Below, one piece after another: positions 40,732 to 54,493 of a stretch of DNA of 64,000 bases; positions within the stretch are counted from its first letter, which is position 1; every line of letters begins with the position of its first letter. Made by a program: the position numbers and the translations under genes. The notes under the pieces are model-generated. The model had not been told where the DNA came from, ran no database searches, and saw only the letters and a program-made list of their open reading frames with translations. The DNA is from Rhodococcoides fascians A25f (GTDB lineage: Bacteria; Actinomycetota; Actinomycetes; Mycobacteriales; Mycobacteriaceae): the NCBI RefSeq assembly GCF_000760935.2, contig NZ_CP049744.1, forward strand, positions 2,531,001-2,595,000, given 5' to 3'.

Positions 40732-41256
40732 TCAGCGACCGAGCAGGCGGTCGACGACGCGTTTGTGCAGTTCGGGGTCCACGGCCGGCAGGTCGAGCAC
40801 GGCACCGAGGTAGATTCCGTCGCCGACGAGCCGGATGATTTCGGCCTGGACCGGATCGTCTATCTCTGTGCGTAGACCCTCGTCCCACTGCTGCATCATG
40901 TCGGTGACGGCATCCTGCACCTCGCCCGAGTTCCCGTCGACGCTGCGCAGTGCCGCCAGCGTGGAGCGATACAGGGCGATTTCCTTGTCCGAAATGGAAT
41001 CGGGTGGCTGCAGATACCACTCCGCCACAGAGGTGCCACCCTCCGCAGCGTCGGCACGCTGTAGATCGGCCTGAACGGCGAGCCGCCGGACCATGGCAGC
41101 AACCAGCGCGTCCTTTGTCTTGAAGTGATACAGCAAGCCGCCCTTCGATACCCCGGCGGCGGCGGCGACGCTGTCCAGAGTCACTTTTGTCATGCCGTGT
41201 TCGAGGAGCAGCGTCTCGAGTGAGTCCAAAATTCGGTCGCGGGTGTCCGATGACAT
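40732..41256 (-). CDS. TetR-family repressor of the adjacent MFS exporter
   Basis: 174-residue regulator. The N-terminal helix-turn-helix (about residues 5-50) reads DRILDSLETLLLEHGMTKVTLDSVAAAAGVSKGGLLYHFKTKDAL, a standard TetR DNA-binding domain. The C-terminal ligand domain has a QACR/TetR_C-like helical pattern. The ATG at 41256 is the start; earlier codons would run through its own promoter. It is divergent from a 14-TM exporter, with two operator-like repeats in between, so it very likely represses both. Convergent with ilvA, one base apart. Confidence 0.9.
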   Translation of the reverse strand: MSSDTRDRILDSLETLLLEHGMTKVTLDSVAAAAGVSKGGLLYHFKTKDALVAAMVRRLAVQADLQRADAAEGGTSVAEWYLQPPDSISDKEIALYRSTLAALRSVDGNSGEVQDAVTDMMQQWDEGLRTEIDDPVQAEIIRLVGDGIYLGAVLDLPAVDPELHKRVVDRLLGR

Positions 41257-41267
41257 GGAATCCACTT

Positions 41268-41319
41268 TACCGGCTGGACGGTTCGCGGTACTCTCAATCA
41301 CTGTACCGGCTGGACGGTT
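41268..41319. promoter_or_regulatory. Two TetR operator repeats between repressor and exporter
   Basis: TACCGGCTGGACGGTT occurs twice as an exact 16-base direct repeat (41268-41283 and 41304-41319, 36-bp period). Each is an imperfect palindrome with ACCG and CGGT arms. They fill the space between the divergent TetR and MFS genes, where promoters must lie. Confidence 0.75.
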
Positions 41320-41384
41320 GGTGCTGTGGAGCGTTTCGGACCCGGCGATCGCCGGCGCACCGGGCGCAGAACGTAGGAGATGTA

Positions 41385-42913
41385 GTGAGTGACATGCGCA
41401 CCGGTTCGGTGCACGAGGTAGCCGGGGGATCCGAGCACCGGGCGACCCCGCGGGACTGGCTCGGTCTGGTGGTACTGGCGTTCGCCGTGTTGCTCATCGC
41501 TGTCGATGGCACTGTCCTCGACCTGGCATTGCCTTTCATCAGTTCGGACTTGGCACCGACCAGCAACCAGTTGCTGTGGATCATCGATGTCTACTCGTTC
41601 GTGCTGGCCGGCCTGCTCATCACCATGGGCACGCTCGGCGACCGAATCGGCCGTCGCCGATTGCTACTGATCGGTGCTGCGGGCTTCGGCATCGCCTCAC
41701 TCGTAGCGGCCGTGTCGACCAGCGCGGAGATGCTGATCGCGGCCCGCGTGTTGCAGGGTATTTCCGGTGCGACACTGATGCCCGCGACCCTGGGCTTGAT
41801 TCGAACCATCTTCCTGAACCCGCGTCAACGCGTCGCCGCGATCGGAGTATGGGGCGCGATGGCCGGTGGCGGTGCCGCTGCCGGTCCGCTCGTGGGCGGT
41901 TGGCTGCTCGAGCACTTCTGGTGGGGATCGGTGTTTCTCATCAACATCCCCGTGATGCTCGTGCTGATCGCGCTGGGACCGCTGGTGATTCCCGAGTCGA
42001 AGGACCCGAACCCGGGTCGGTTCGACCTGACGAGTTCGGCGCTGTCGATGCTCGCCATCGTGCCGCTGGTATTCGCGGTGAAGGAGACCGCGGCACACGG
42101 CTTCGAAGTGGTCTACCTGCTGTCGGCGGTGGTCGGTGTGATCGCCGGATACGTGTTCGTCCGCCGTCAGCGCACCCTCGCGGCACCGATGATCGACCTG
42201 AGACTGTTTGCCAACCGGGCCTTCTCGACGGGCGTCGCAACGAACTTCCTGTCGGTGTTCGCCCTCGCCGGGGTCCTGTTCTTCGGTTCGCAGTATCTGC
42301 AGCTCGTGCTCGGCAACAGCCCGCTCGAGGCGGGTCTGTTGCTGCTTCCCGGTACCGCCGCCAGCATCGTCACCTCACTGCTGGTTGCGGTCCTGGTTCG
42401 ATACTTCAGTGCGGGAACGGTTCTCGGGGTCGCAATGTTCGTCGCCGCCGCGGGTGCCGGGATCCTGGTCGGCCTCGCAACCGACAGCGGTCCGGCCCTG
42501 TTCATTGCCGGGTTCGTCCTCGTGGGGGCCGGTGTCGGTGTCGCGCTGACGCTGACCTCGGAGCTGGTGGTCAGCGCCGTCGAACCCGAACGGGCGGGAG
42601 CTGCCTCGGCAGTGTCGGAAACCGCATACGAACTGGGTATCGCACTGGGCGTCGCACTTCTCGGCACCGTTGTCATGGCGACCTTCCGTCGCGGCATCGA
42701 CGTCACGCAGCTGACCCCCGAACTGGGGGCAAGGGCCGGTGAGACTCTCGGCGGTGCCGATTCGGTAGCCCGTGAGCTGCCGGACTCGGTGGCGACGGGT
42801 CTACTGGACTCCGCGCATGCTGCCTTCGTCTCGGGCATGCATGTCGCGGCCGTCGCCACCGCGGTGGTGCTGGCGATCACCGCCGTGTTCGTCCTGGTCA
42901 ATCTACGCAGGCG

Positions 42914-42941
<28 letters not shown>
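41385..42941 (+). CDS. MFS multidrug exporter, DHA2 (14-TM, EmrB/QacA-like)
   Basis: Proton-driven efflux protein of 518 residues with about 14 transmembrane helices. LLIAVDGTVLDLALPFIS is the helix-1 motif of the DHA2 family, GDRIGRRRLLLIG is the loop motif A, and GAMAGGGAAAGPLVGGWLL is motif C of drug/H+ antiporters. The GTG at 41385 has AGGAGA upstream at a good distance. Controlled probably by the divergent TetR gene. Substrate not predictable. Its 3' end overlaps treZ (convergent) by 28 bases. Confidence 0.92.
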
Positions 42942-44685
<1,744 letters not shown>

Positions 44686-44689
<4 letters not shown>

Positions 44690-47061
44690 TGTGTCACCGC
44701 TTCTTCGTTGTCGCGCACCAGGAGTGCGACCGGGAGTGAGGCGAACATCTCGGCTACCGAGACGGTGCCCGTGTGTTCGGAGCCGGTGATGCGATCGCGC
44801 CATCGGCCGTCGGGCAGCGTCACGGATGTCTCGCCCCAGCCCGTCTCGGACACGCCGAGCGAGAGTCTGGTCGCCAGTGCGATCACGTCGGCGTTTCCGG
44901 GAACCGGTCCGCGTGCGAATCCGACGAGGTGCTCGGCCGCGGATCCGTCCGCGACGATCGGCGCGTAGGTGCCACCGACGAAGCTCTCCGGCCGCTCGCG
45001 GCGCACGTGCAGCGCGGAGCGAACCACGGCCAGCTTGGCAGCACCCGTATCGATCGAGAGTGCATCGGTGTTCGACGCGGCGAGCATCGATCGACGGACG
45101 GAGTAGTCGACGGGTCTGCGGTTGTCGGGGTCGACGAGCGAGTCTTCCCACAACTCGGTGCCCTGGTACACATCGGGGATGCCGGGCCCGGCCAGATTCA
45201 ACAGTTTCTGACCCAGTGCGTCGGAATGGCCGTGGGGAGCGAGCTTGTCGACCAGCATCGTCATCGATCGAGCGACGGCACCGTCGAAGATGGCGTCGAG
45301 CCAGCTGTGTACCGCGGACTCGAACTCCTCGTCCGGAGCAGTCCACGTCGTGCGGAGGGCGGCCTCGCGGATTGCCTTCTCCGCGTAGGCGTGAACGCGC
45401 TCACGCAGCGTGGACGTGATCACTCCGTCGACCGGCCAGATGCCGAAAAGGTTCTGCCACAAAAACATTCCTGTTGTACCGTCGGGACTCGGGGTCAGTT
45501 CTTCCCAGTCCGTGATGCAGCGAGCCCACAGTTCGGGAGTCTGTGACAGCACGCCGATTCGCGCCCGTACATCCTCGCCGCGTTTGGTGTCGTGAGTCGA
45601 CAGGGTGGTCATCGCAGCCGGCCAGCGTTGCGCTCGATCGGCGTTGGTCAGATGGAAATACGCTGTGCTGCAACCGAATCGGCTCGGGTCGCCGCCCACC
45701 TCCTGCAGGGAGATCAACCGGTTGGCGCGGTAGAACAGGCAGTCCTCTACGCCTTTGGCCGTGACGGCACCGCAGACCTGGTCGAAGCGGACCGGCGATT
45801 CTGCACCGGTGACGAGGGCGGTCGCCAGTGCGCCCAGACCGCCGGCCAGGTCCGGCTGCTCCTCGCCGACAGCAGCGATCACGCCCGGCAGCACGCCTGC
45901 GAGCGGCGCGTAGTCGGTCCGGTAGACCGGTACGGCCGCGACGACGGCAACGATCGCGTCGATGACGGACTCGAGGTCGACGGTGGTGCCGGACTCGCGA
46001 ACCACGGCCCGAGCGAGGCGTCGCACCTCGGGGGAGAGGTCGCCGCGCGCAACGCCGGTCTTGAGATCCAACTCTGTCTCGTGCAACGTCTCGGCGTCGT
46101 AGGCGATGCCCGAGCGCACCTGAGACAGAGCAGTGAGTGCATGAACGCCCTCAGGGTCGACGAACACTCCGCCGACCGCGGCCAACGCGTCGTACCCGGT
46201 CGTTCCGTCGACGGGAAGCGACTCGTCCAGCGGTTCACCGTCGGCCAGAATCTTCTCGATGACGAGCCACCGGTCGGGCCCGAGAAGTCCGCGCAGTTCG
46301 GTGAGGTAGCCGGCGGGGTCGGCCAGGCCGTCGGGATGGTCGACCCGCAATCCGTCGATCAGTCCGTCGTCGATCCAACCGGCCACCTGACGATGGGAGT
46401 CGGTGAAGACGTCGAGGTCTTCCTGCCGGATTCCCGCCAGGCCGTTCACGGAGAAGAACCGTCGGTATCCGATCAGCCCGTCGGACCAGCTCACCAATCG
46501 GTAGGCCTGGCGGTCGTGTACGGCCTGCGCATCGTCACCGTCGGTGCCGTCTGCGATGGGGAAGCGGTGCTCGTAGAACGCGAGCAGAGGCTGCTCCTCC
46601 GAGCGGTCGACGGTCAGCTCGCCGACGTCGCTCGCGCTGCCGAGCACGGGGATCGCGATCTTGCCGTCGACGCCGTTGTCGGCTCCGAAGTCGATGTCGA
46701 AGTACGTCGCGTACTCGGAGTCGCGACCGCGTCGCAGCACGTCCCACCACCACGCGTTCTGGCGCGGGTCCTCCACTCCGACGTGGTTGGGGACGATGTC
46801 GACGATTATCCCCATGCCCAGCTCTGCGGCACGAGAATGCAACTGCGTCAACGCTTCTCGGCCGCCCAGGGCGGCCGACACCGTCGAGGTGTCGGTGACG
46901 TCGTATCCGTGTGTCGATCCGTCGGTCGCTGTCAGGATCGGTGACAGATACAGGTGAGTGACCCCGAGGTCGTGGAGGTAATCGACCACGTCGGAGGCGT
47001 CGGCCAGGGTGAAGGCATCGCCCCGCAGTTGTAACCGGTATGTACTGGTGGGCAGCGGCAT
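44686..47061 (-). CDS. treY: Malto-oligosyltrehalose synthase TreY
   Basis: GH13 enzyme of 791 residues that rearranges the reducing-end alpha-1,4 link of maltodextrins to alpha,alpha-1,1. It begins with the typical PTSTYRLQLRGDAFTLADASDVVDYLHDLGV region and has IIVDIVPNHVG, DGLRVDHPDGLADPAGYL and LSTHDTKRGEDVRARI, all TreY motifs. ATG at 47061. Three bases from treX, overlapping treZ; the three form one operon in the order treX-treY-treZ that turns glycogen into trehalose. Confidence 0.96.
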
Positions 47062-47064
47062 GTG

Positions 47065-49356
<2,292 letters not shown>

Positions 49357-49412
49357 GGATCAACCCTACTGTGGCCGGTGGGCCCGGGCTTACCGAGCGC
49401 GAGGCGCTCGGC

Positions 49413-51548
49413 TCACGGTCCGGCCCACCACCCGGTGGCCGATCCGACCTGCCGTCCCAGCTCGGTGGTCAGAGTTCGCACGTAGGTCGCAGTGAGATGA
49501 TGCTCGTCACGGTAGACGAGTACGTTGCCTTGCTCGACGCGGCACACGGTGGCGTCGCAGACTGCATCGGACAGGTCGAGAGCGGAGAACCCGGGGAGCC
49601 GAAACGAGGCCGCAAGCGCCGGATTGACGGGGTCGAGTGCTTCGTCCCTGGGAATGCCGCACGAGGTGGCATCGCCGCCGTCGGCCAGGCAATCGATCGC
49701 CCGGTACGCGAGCCACGGGGTGTCCCGAACGCCCAGAATTCCGACACCGTCCGCAGCGAGTTGCTGCCACACCGCGGCGTACCAGGTGGGGGTGTAATCG
49801 CCGGGGAAGTCCTCCCGCGGGCGGGTGGCGGTGGTGAACACGTAGGCAGGTTCCATCGCTGCGACGTCGGCGAGCACGGTCTGCGTCCAGTCGAGGCAAT
49901 CCGGGTATTCGTTGGGGCCGAGCATCGGCATCGTGTCGATGCTCAACGGGCAGCCCATCTTCAGGAATGTGACGACCTTGAACCCGTGCTGGAGTCCGAG
50001 CGCGTCGAGGGCCGTCACCCAGTGCTCGGCGTGCGAGCTGCCCGCCAGCACGATGGTTCGGTTCGCGTCGAGGTCGCCGTAGCTACACGAGACCGCATCG
50101 CGTGTTTCGAAGTCGGCGATGCAGCCTTCGAGGGTAGTGGCGGGGAGGTCCTCGGGAGCCGAATACAGCGGGGGACGGACGGCGGCCGGTTCGGCGCGAA
50201 TTCCGTCGGTCAGTTCGAGCGCCCCCGGGTGAGTCAGTTCGTCGACCGATTCATCGGCCTGCACCGCGGTGATCGACCGGTCGATGTAGACGTTCCATCC
50301 GACCGAACCGGCCGTGACGGCGAGCGCGGCGATCCCCGCGCAGGCAGTGACCGCGATGCGTCCCGGCGTGAACGTGTTCGACTGCGTGGGGCGCTCGACC
50401 AGGCGCACGGTCAGCCATGCGAGTGCGACCGACGCCCCGACGATGCCGAGACCCCCGAGCGCGTCGGCATGGGATCTGCCGGTGGCCGACAAGTAGAAGA
50501 TCAGCAGCGGCCAGTGCCACAGGTACAGCGGAAATGCGATCGATCCGACCCAGGCGAAGAACCGGTTGGAGAGCGTTGCCGCTACGGCGGTCTCGGACCC
50601 GGCGACGATCAACGCGAGGGTCGCGAGCACCGGAATCGAAGCCAGGGGACCGGGAAACGCAGTCACTCCGTCGACGACGAAACCGCACGCGACGATGACG
50701 GTCATGCCGAGAACGGCAAGGACTCCGCGTGCCGTCGACGACAAGCGGGCACGTCCGGGCGAGGCGGCGGCCACCGCGCTGTTGGATCGCGAGGCGAGCA
50801 CTGCCGCCAGTGCCGCACCGAGCATGATCTCCCAAAGGCGCGCACCGGTGTCGTAGTAGTTCCAGGCCTGATGCCGTCGAACACCGTCCGCCGCGTACAC
50901 GAAGGACACCACAGCGATCATGGCGAAGATCACGGCAAAGGTGCGTGGTCGCAGACTTCGTGGCCCCTTGGGTCGGGCGATGCGTCGGAGCCATGCGAGA
51001 CCGAACACGACGGCAATGGCCAGCAGATAGAACTGGAACTGCACGGCGACCGACCACAGATGCTGAACGGGGCTCACCGAGGGATCGGCCGCCAAGTAGT
51101 CGTTCGCTGTTGTCGCCAGCTGCCAGTTCACGTAGTAGAAAACACCGGATACGAGTTGATCACCCAGGTCTGCCCAGCGGGTGCGCGGCAGCAGGAACAC
51201 CGATGCGACGGCGACTGCGAGCAGCGTGATCAACAGCGGTGGACCCAGCCTGCGCAGCACGCGCGTGATGCGGGTGATCGGATTCAGGCTTGCCCCGGCC
51301 TCGGCCGATCGCAGTAGGGATGCGGTGAAGAAGAACCCGGACAGCGTCAGGAAGACGTCGACGCCACCCGACACGCGACCCATCCAGATGTGGAACACGA
51401 CGACGAGTGCGATCGCGACGCCGCGCAAGCCGTTGAGATCTCGCCGTTGCGGTGGTCGACCCTGTGGGCCGGGTGCCGGAGCGGAAGCGCCCTGGACCGG
51501 TGTCGAGAAATCGGTGGCCGAGTCGCTGTCGGTCGGGTGTACATGCAT
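49413..51548 (-). CDS. AT3-SGNH membrane acyltransferase (Rv1565c-like)
   Basis: 711-residue integral membrane protein. The N-terminal acyltransferase-3 domain (about 35-400, ten or so helices) begins RDLNGLRGVAIALVVVFHI with the conserved R and H, and carries QHLWSVAVQFQFYL. An extracytoplasmic SGNH-hydrolase-like domain (about 470-711) contains AGSSHAEHW with the serine and a late YRDEHHLTATY with the D-x-x-H catalytic pair. Such proteins O-acylate cell-surface sugars, lipids or peptidoglycan. M. tuberculosis Rv1565c is in the same position next to treX. Acceptor unknown. 56 bases separate its stop from the treX start. Confidence 0.92.
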   Translation of the reverse strand: MHVHPTDSDSATDFSTPVQGASAPAPGPQGRPPQRRDLNGLRGVAIALVVVFHIWMGRVSGGVDVFLTLSGFFFTASLLRSAEAGASLNPITRITRVLRRLGPPLLITLLAVAVASVFLLPRTRWADLGDQLVSGVFYYVNWQLATTANDYLAADPSVSPVQHLWSVAVQFQFYLLAIAVVFGLAWLRRIARPKGPRSLRPRTFAVIFAMIAVVSFVYAADGVRRHQAWNYYDTGARLWEIMLGAALAAVLASRSNSAVAAASPGRARLSSTARGVLAVLGMTVIVACGFVVDGVTAFPGPLASIPVLATLALIVAGSETAVAATLSNRFFAWVGSIAFPLYLWHWPLLIFYLSATGRSHADALGGLGIVGASVALAWLTVRLVERPTQSNTFTPGRIAVTACAGIAALAVTAGSVGWNVYIDRSITAVQADESVDELTHPGALELTDGIRAEPAAVRPPLYSAPEDLPATTLEGCIADFETRDAVSCSYGDLDANRTIVLAGSSHAEHWVTALDALGLQHGFKVVTFLKMGCPLSIDTMPMLGPNEYPDCLDWTQTVLADVAAMEPAYVFTTATRPREDFPGDYTPTWYAAVWQQLAADGVGILGVRDTPWLAYRAIDCLADGGDATSCGIPRDEALDPVNPALAASFRLPGFSALDLSDAVCDATVCRVEQGNVLVYRDEHHLTATYVRTLTTELGRQVGSATGWWAGP

Positions 51549-51720
51549 GAAGGAGAAGTGGCTCCGGCTGTCGATCGACTACTCGGTCGGATGTGCGATA
51601 CCGGGCAAACAATACGTGTACGCGAGGTGAAGCACTTCTCGGAGTCTGCTTCGGGGCAATAGTCCCAGTTCGGGAGCGTAGAGGCTGATCCGGCGCATTG
51701 TCTTCTTGCGCGGATAGAGC

Positions 51721-51754
51721 GCGTGTGCAACTATTTGCCAAGCGCGTGCAACTA
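51721..51754 (+). promoter_or_regulatory. Direct repeats upstream of the DHA1 exporter
   Basis: GCGTGTGCAACTA (51721-51733) and GCGCGTGCAACTA (51742-51754) are near-identical, spaced 21 bp or two helical turns, with a -35-like TTGCCA (51735-51740) between them. They lie 51 bases before the exporter ATG at 51806. The rest of the 257-base gap shows nothing else I can name. Confidence 0.5.
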
Positions 51755-51805
51755 CACGCGATAGCCAGATATTTACCTACGCCACTTCGTCTCAGGAGAT
51801 TCGAC

Positions 51806-53014
51806 ATGCCTCTCGGCCTGCTCGCCCTCGCAATCGGAGGATTCGGCATCGGTTTGACCGAATTCGTCATCATGGGCCTACTACCGGAGGTCGCGGCCGA
51901 CTTCTCGGTTGCCGAAGCCACTGCCGGCTGGCTCATCACCGGATATGCGTTGTCCGTCGTCGTCGGAGCGCTGGTGGTCACCGCTGCGGTGACGCGACTT
52001 CCCCGCAAGACCGTCTTGCTTGCACTGATGTGCCTGTTCATCGCAGGCAACCTGATTTCTGCACTCTCGGGCAGCTACGACACGATGCTGCTCGGTCGTG
52101 TGGTCGCCGCACTGTGCCACGGAGCCTTCTTCGGAATCGGTGCCGTGGTCGCGGCAGGTCTGGTCGAGCCCGCAAAGAAGGCGGGAGCGATTGCCATGAT
52201 GTTCGCCGGCCTCACCGCCGCCAACGTTCTCGGCGTTCCGTTCGGAACGTTCCTCGGTCAGAGTTACGGATGGCGGTCGGCGTTCTGGGCCATCACGGTG
52301 ATCGGCATCGTTGCGCTGATCGGCATCGCGGCCCTCGTTCCTCGGGAAACCGGGATCGGTGAGGAGAGCGATCTGCGCCGCGAATTGCGTGCGTTCCGGT
52401 CTCCCCAGGTGTGGCTCTCCATCGCCACGACGGTGCTCGGGTTCGGCGGTATGTTCGGCGCGTTCACGTATATCGCGTTCACCCTCACCGACGTCAGCGG
52501 GTTCGCGTCGAGCTCGGTGCCCTGGCTGCTCGTGCTGTTCGGTGGAGGCCTCTTCATCGGAAATTACCTCGGCGGCAGGGCCGCCGACCGCAACCTCACC
52601 GCCACGTTGCTGACGTTGCTCGGCGCGTTGACCGTCGTTCTCGTCTTCTTCGCGCTCACCGCAGAGAGTCGACCGGCGACTGTTGCCTCTCTCGTCCTCA
52701 TGGGCGCTTTCGGTTTCGCGACGGTGCCGGGGCTGCAGATGCGGGTGATGTCGTTTGCGCCCGACGCTCCGACGATGGCGTCCGGTGCGAACATCGCCGC
52801 GTTCAATCTCGGAAATGCGTTGGGCGCGTGGCTCGGCGGCGTGACGATCTCGGCCGGCCTCGGCTACACCTCGCCCATCTGGGCCGGATCCGGTATCACC
52901 GTGCTTGCGTTGCTGGTCCTGTTGTTCGCAACTCGTCTGCTGCGCCGCTCCGCTTCGGGTGCCGCAGTGGACGGAGTGAGCGCAGCAACCAGTGCTGCGG
53001 GATCGTCCACCTGA
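51806..53014 (+). CDS. MFS exporter, DHA1 family (AraJ/CmlR-like)
   Basis: 402-residue transporter with about 12 helices, beginning LGLLALAIGGFGIGLTEFVIMGLLPEVA, a well-known start of the arabinose-efflux/chloramphenicol-resistance branch. Also visible are LITGYALSVVVGAL and the motif C region GLTAANVLGVPFGTFLGQ. The ATG at 51806 has CAGGAGA upstream. No regulator is adjacent on the 5' side, but paired repeats precede it. The last 151 bases overlap the converging 2-TM protein gene. Substrate unknown. Confidence 0.9.
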   Translation: MPLGLLALAIGGFGIGLTEFVIMGLLPEVAADFSVAEATAGWLITGYALSVVVGALVVTAAVTRLPRKTVLLALMCLFIAGNLISALSGSYDTMLLGRVVAALCHGAFFGIGAVVAAGLVEPAKKAGAIAMMFAGLTAANVLGVPFGTFLGQSYGWRSAFWAITVIGIVALIGIAALVPRETGIGEESDLRRELRAFRSPQVWLSIATTVLGFGGMFGAFTYIAFTLTDVSGFASSSVPWLLVLFGGGLFIGNYLGGRAADRNLTATLLTLLGALTVVLVFFALTAESRPATVASLVLMGAFGFATVPGLQMRVMSFAPDAPTMASGANIAAFNLGNALGAWLGGVTISAGLGYTSPIWAGSGITVLALLVLLFATRLLRRSASGAAVDGVSAATSAAGSST

Positions 53015-53547
53015 ACACCGAACGAGTGAGCGAAGCCGGATATCCGCCATCGCGGCAGGAGTGCGGGAACCACCACCTCTGCGGCACTGGACAGCTCGAT
53101 ATCGACCGTGGTGCCGTCCTGGTTCGGTAGGACGAGCCGGCCTCCGTCGAGAGCGGGCGACACGACGCCGTAGCGACGGTGGATACGAACCGACACGATG
53201 TTCGCACGGTCGACCCTCGCTACGACCGTGCCCGACATGCGCATAACGAGGGCTTCGGGTGAGAGAACATGCGGGTGCGCCCGAGCCAGGGCGACCGATG
53301 ATGCGAGTAGCACCAGGGACGCCACCGACGCGGCTGCGACCAGCGCACTGAGCCACAGCCACGGAATCAGCAGGTGCAGAACGACCATCTCGATCACGGT
53401 GGCAGCACCGAACATCAGGGGTAATCCGAGTGTTCCGCGGGTAGCAGTGAACACGGTCGCGTCCGCAGCGATCGGCGCGTGCTGCCCGCGCGTCCAGAGC
53501 GCCAACGAGTGCCATCTACCGACCTGGACAGGGAAGTCGACCGTCAT
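52864..53547 (-). CDS. Two-helix membrane protein with PH-like C-terminal part, function unknown
   Basis: 227-residue protein with two hydrophobic helices (about 42-60 and 64-86) and a soluble beta-rich region after it (VMRMSGTVVARVDRANIVSVRIHRRYG), which may be a PH-like fold but this is not certain. The ATG at 53547 overlaps the stop of the MerR gene (ATGA), so both are in one operon. Its last 150 bases overlap the converging DHA1 exporter gene, an unusually long antisense overlap. Confidence 0.65.
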   Translation of the reverse strand: MTVDFPVQVGRWHSLALWTRGQHAPIAADATVFTATRGTLGLPLMFGAATVIEMVVLHLLIPWLWLSALVAAASVASLVLLASSVALARAHPHVLSPEALVMRMSGTVVARVDRANIVSVRIHRRYGVVSPALDGGRLVLPNQDGTTVDIELSSAAEVVVPALLPRWRISGFAHSFGVQVDDPAALVAALTPSTAAPEAERRSRRVANNRTSNASTVIPDPAQMGEV

Positions 53548-54347
53548 CGGGTGCCTCCGGAGCGTGGGTGTTCGGTCGTCTGCAGGCGCGCGGTGGCGCG
53601 GACGATCACGGTGCGCTGGGCCGGATCGGGCAGGATGTCGTCGATACTCAGCGAACCGATCTCCTCGGTGTCCACAGTGGTATCGGACGGATCGGAGGCG
53701 AGTGAATCGAGATCGAACATCGACTCCAGTTCTGCGGCCAGCGACGCGATATCGCTCTCGGCCTCGGCCGGATTTCGGCCCTCCAGTGCGCTGAACCTGC
53801 GGAGAAGTCCGAGGTACCTCTGACGAAGGCCGTGGTCGCCGAGTGTGGTGGTCACCGTCTCGAAGAACGATGCGGGAACGGCGCCCGATATCGCCATCAC
53901 CTCGAGTAGATCGCGTTCACGGATCAATGCTTCTCGGTCCGGCTCCGCGGAAGCGTCGATCAGCGCGCTCAGGGCGTCGGCAACCTCGCGCGGAAGAGCG
54001 GTCAGCTGACGATGCTCGACTGCGTCGTTCAGCAGTGCCGACAGGCGGATGTGCTTGCGCGCGAGCGCGGACTGCTCCCGTTCCAAACCGACGAGAAGCG
54101 CCCTGAGATCAGCGACCACATCGGTCTCGCCCGCCGGAGACTCACCGAGGGCGGCGGCTATCTCGCCGAGTGGCATCCCGCAGTCGGCCAGCCACCGGAT
54201 TCTCATCAGACGAACCACGTCGTCGATCGTGTACTCGCGATATCCGTTGGACAGACGGCGCGGCTCGTCGAGCAGGCCGAGGCGGTGGTAATGACGCACC
54301 GTTCGCGGTGTCGTTCCAACGGCCTCCGCCAGAGATCCGATTCTCAT
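53544..54347 (-). CDS. MerR-family transcriptional regulator
   Basis: 267-residue regulator with an N-terminal MerR helix-turn-helix (MRIGSLAEAVGTTPRTVRHYHRLGLLDEPRRLSNGYREY, about 1-40), a second DNA-binding part, then a coiled coil and a long C-terminal region without the Cys ligands of metal-sensing members. Ligand unknown. The palindrome TTGACGCTACGTCAA about 17 bases upstream of the ATG fits an autoregulatory MerR site. Downstream it overlaps the 2-TM protein gene, its most likely target. Confidence 0.88.
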   Translation of the reverse strand: MRIGSLAEAVGTTPRTVRHYHRLGLLDEPRRLSNGYREYTIDDVVRLMRIRWLADCGMPLGEIAAALGESPAGETDVVADLRALLVGLEREQSALARKHIRLSALLNDAVEHRQLTALPREVADALSALIDASAEPDREALIRERDLLEVMAISGAVPASFFETVTTTLGDHGLRQRYLGLLRRFSALEGRNPAEAESDIASLAAELESMFDLDSLASDPSDTTVDTEEIGSLSIDDILPDPAQRTVIVRATARLQTTEHPRSGGTR

Positions 54348-54363
54348 GTGTTCAGTGTGAACC

Positions 54364-54385
54364 TTGACGCTACGTCAACGTCAAG
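54364..54385 (-). promoter_or_regulatory. MerR operator/promoter
   Basis: TTGACGCTACGTCAA (54364-54378) is a near-perfect palindrome, followed by CGTCAAG, so that on the minus strand CTTGACG and a second TTGACG stand in tandem. MerR sites are palindromes placed in the long spacer between -35 and -10 of their own promoters, which fits this location directly before the MerR start. Confidence 0.6.
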
Positions 54386-54493
54386 ACCGTCTGCCTCGCC
54401 TTCCCAGGGCCGGGCGTGGCAGCGCGGCGTATCGTCGGGTCGTCGTGTGAGTCGTCGTGGCTCGCACCGTTCGAGGAAGAGACCTGGCTGAAG

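Noticed and set aside
49357..49412. Promoter or regulatory element between treX and the acyltransferase
   Set aside because: The 56-base gap shows no clear -10/-35, palindrome or repeat; read-through from the acyltransferase gene or an upstream promoter is just as likely.
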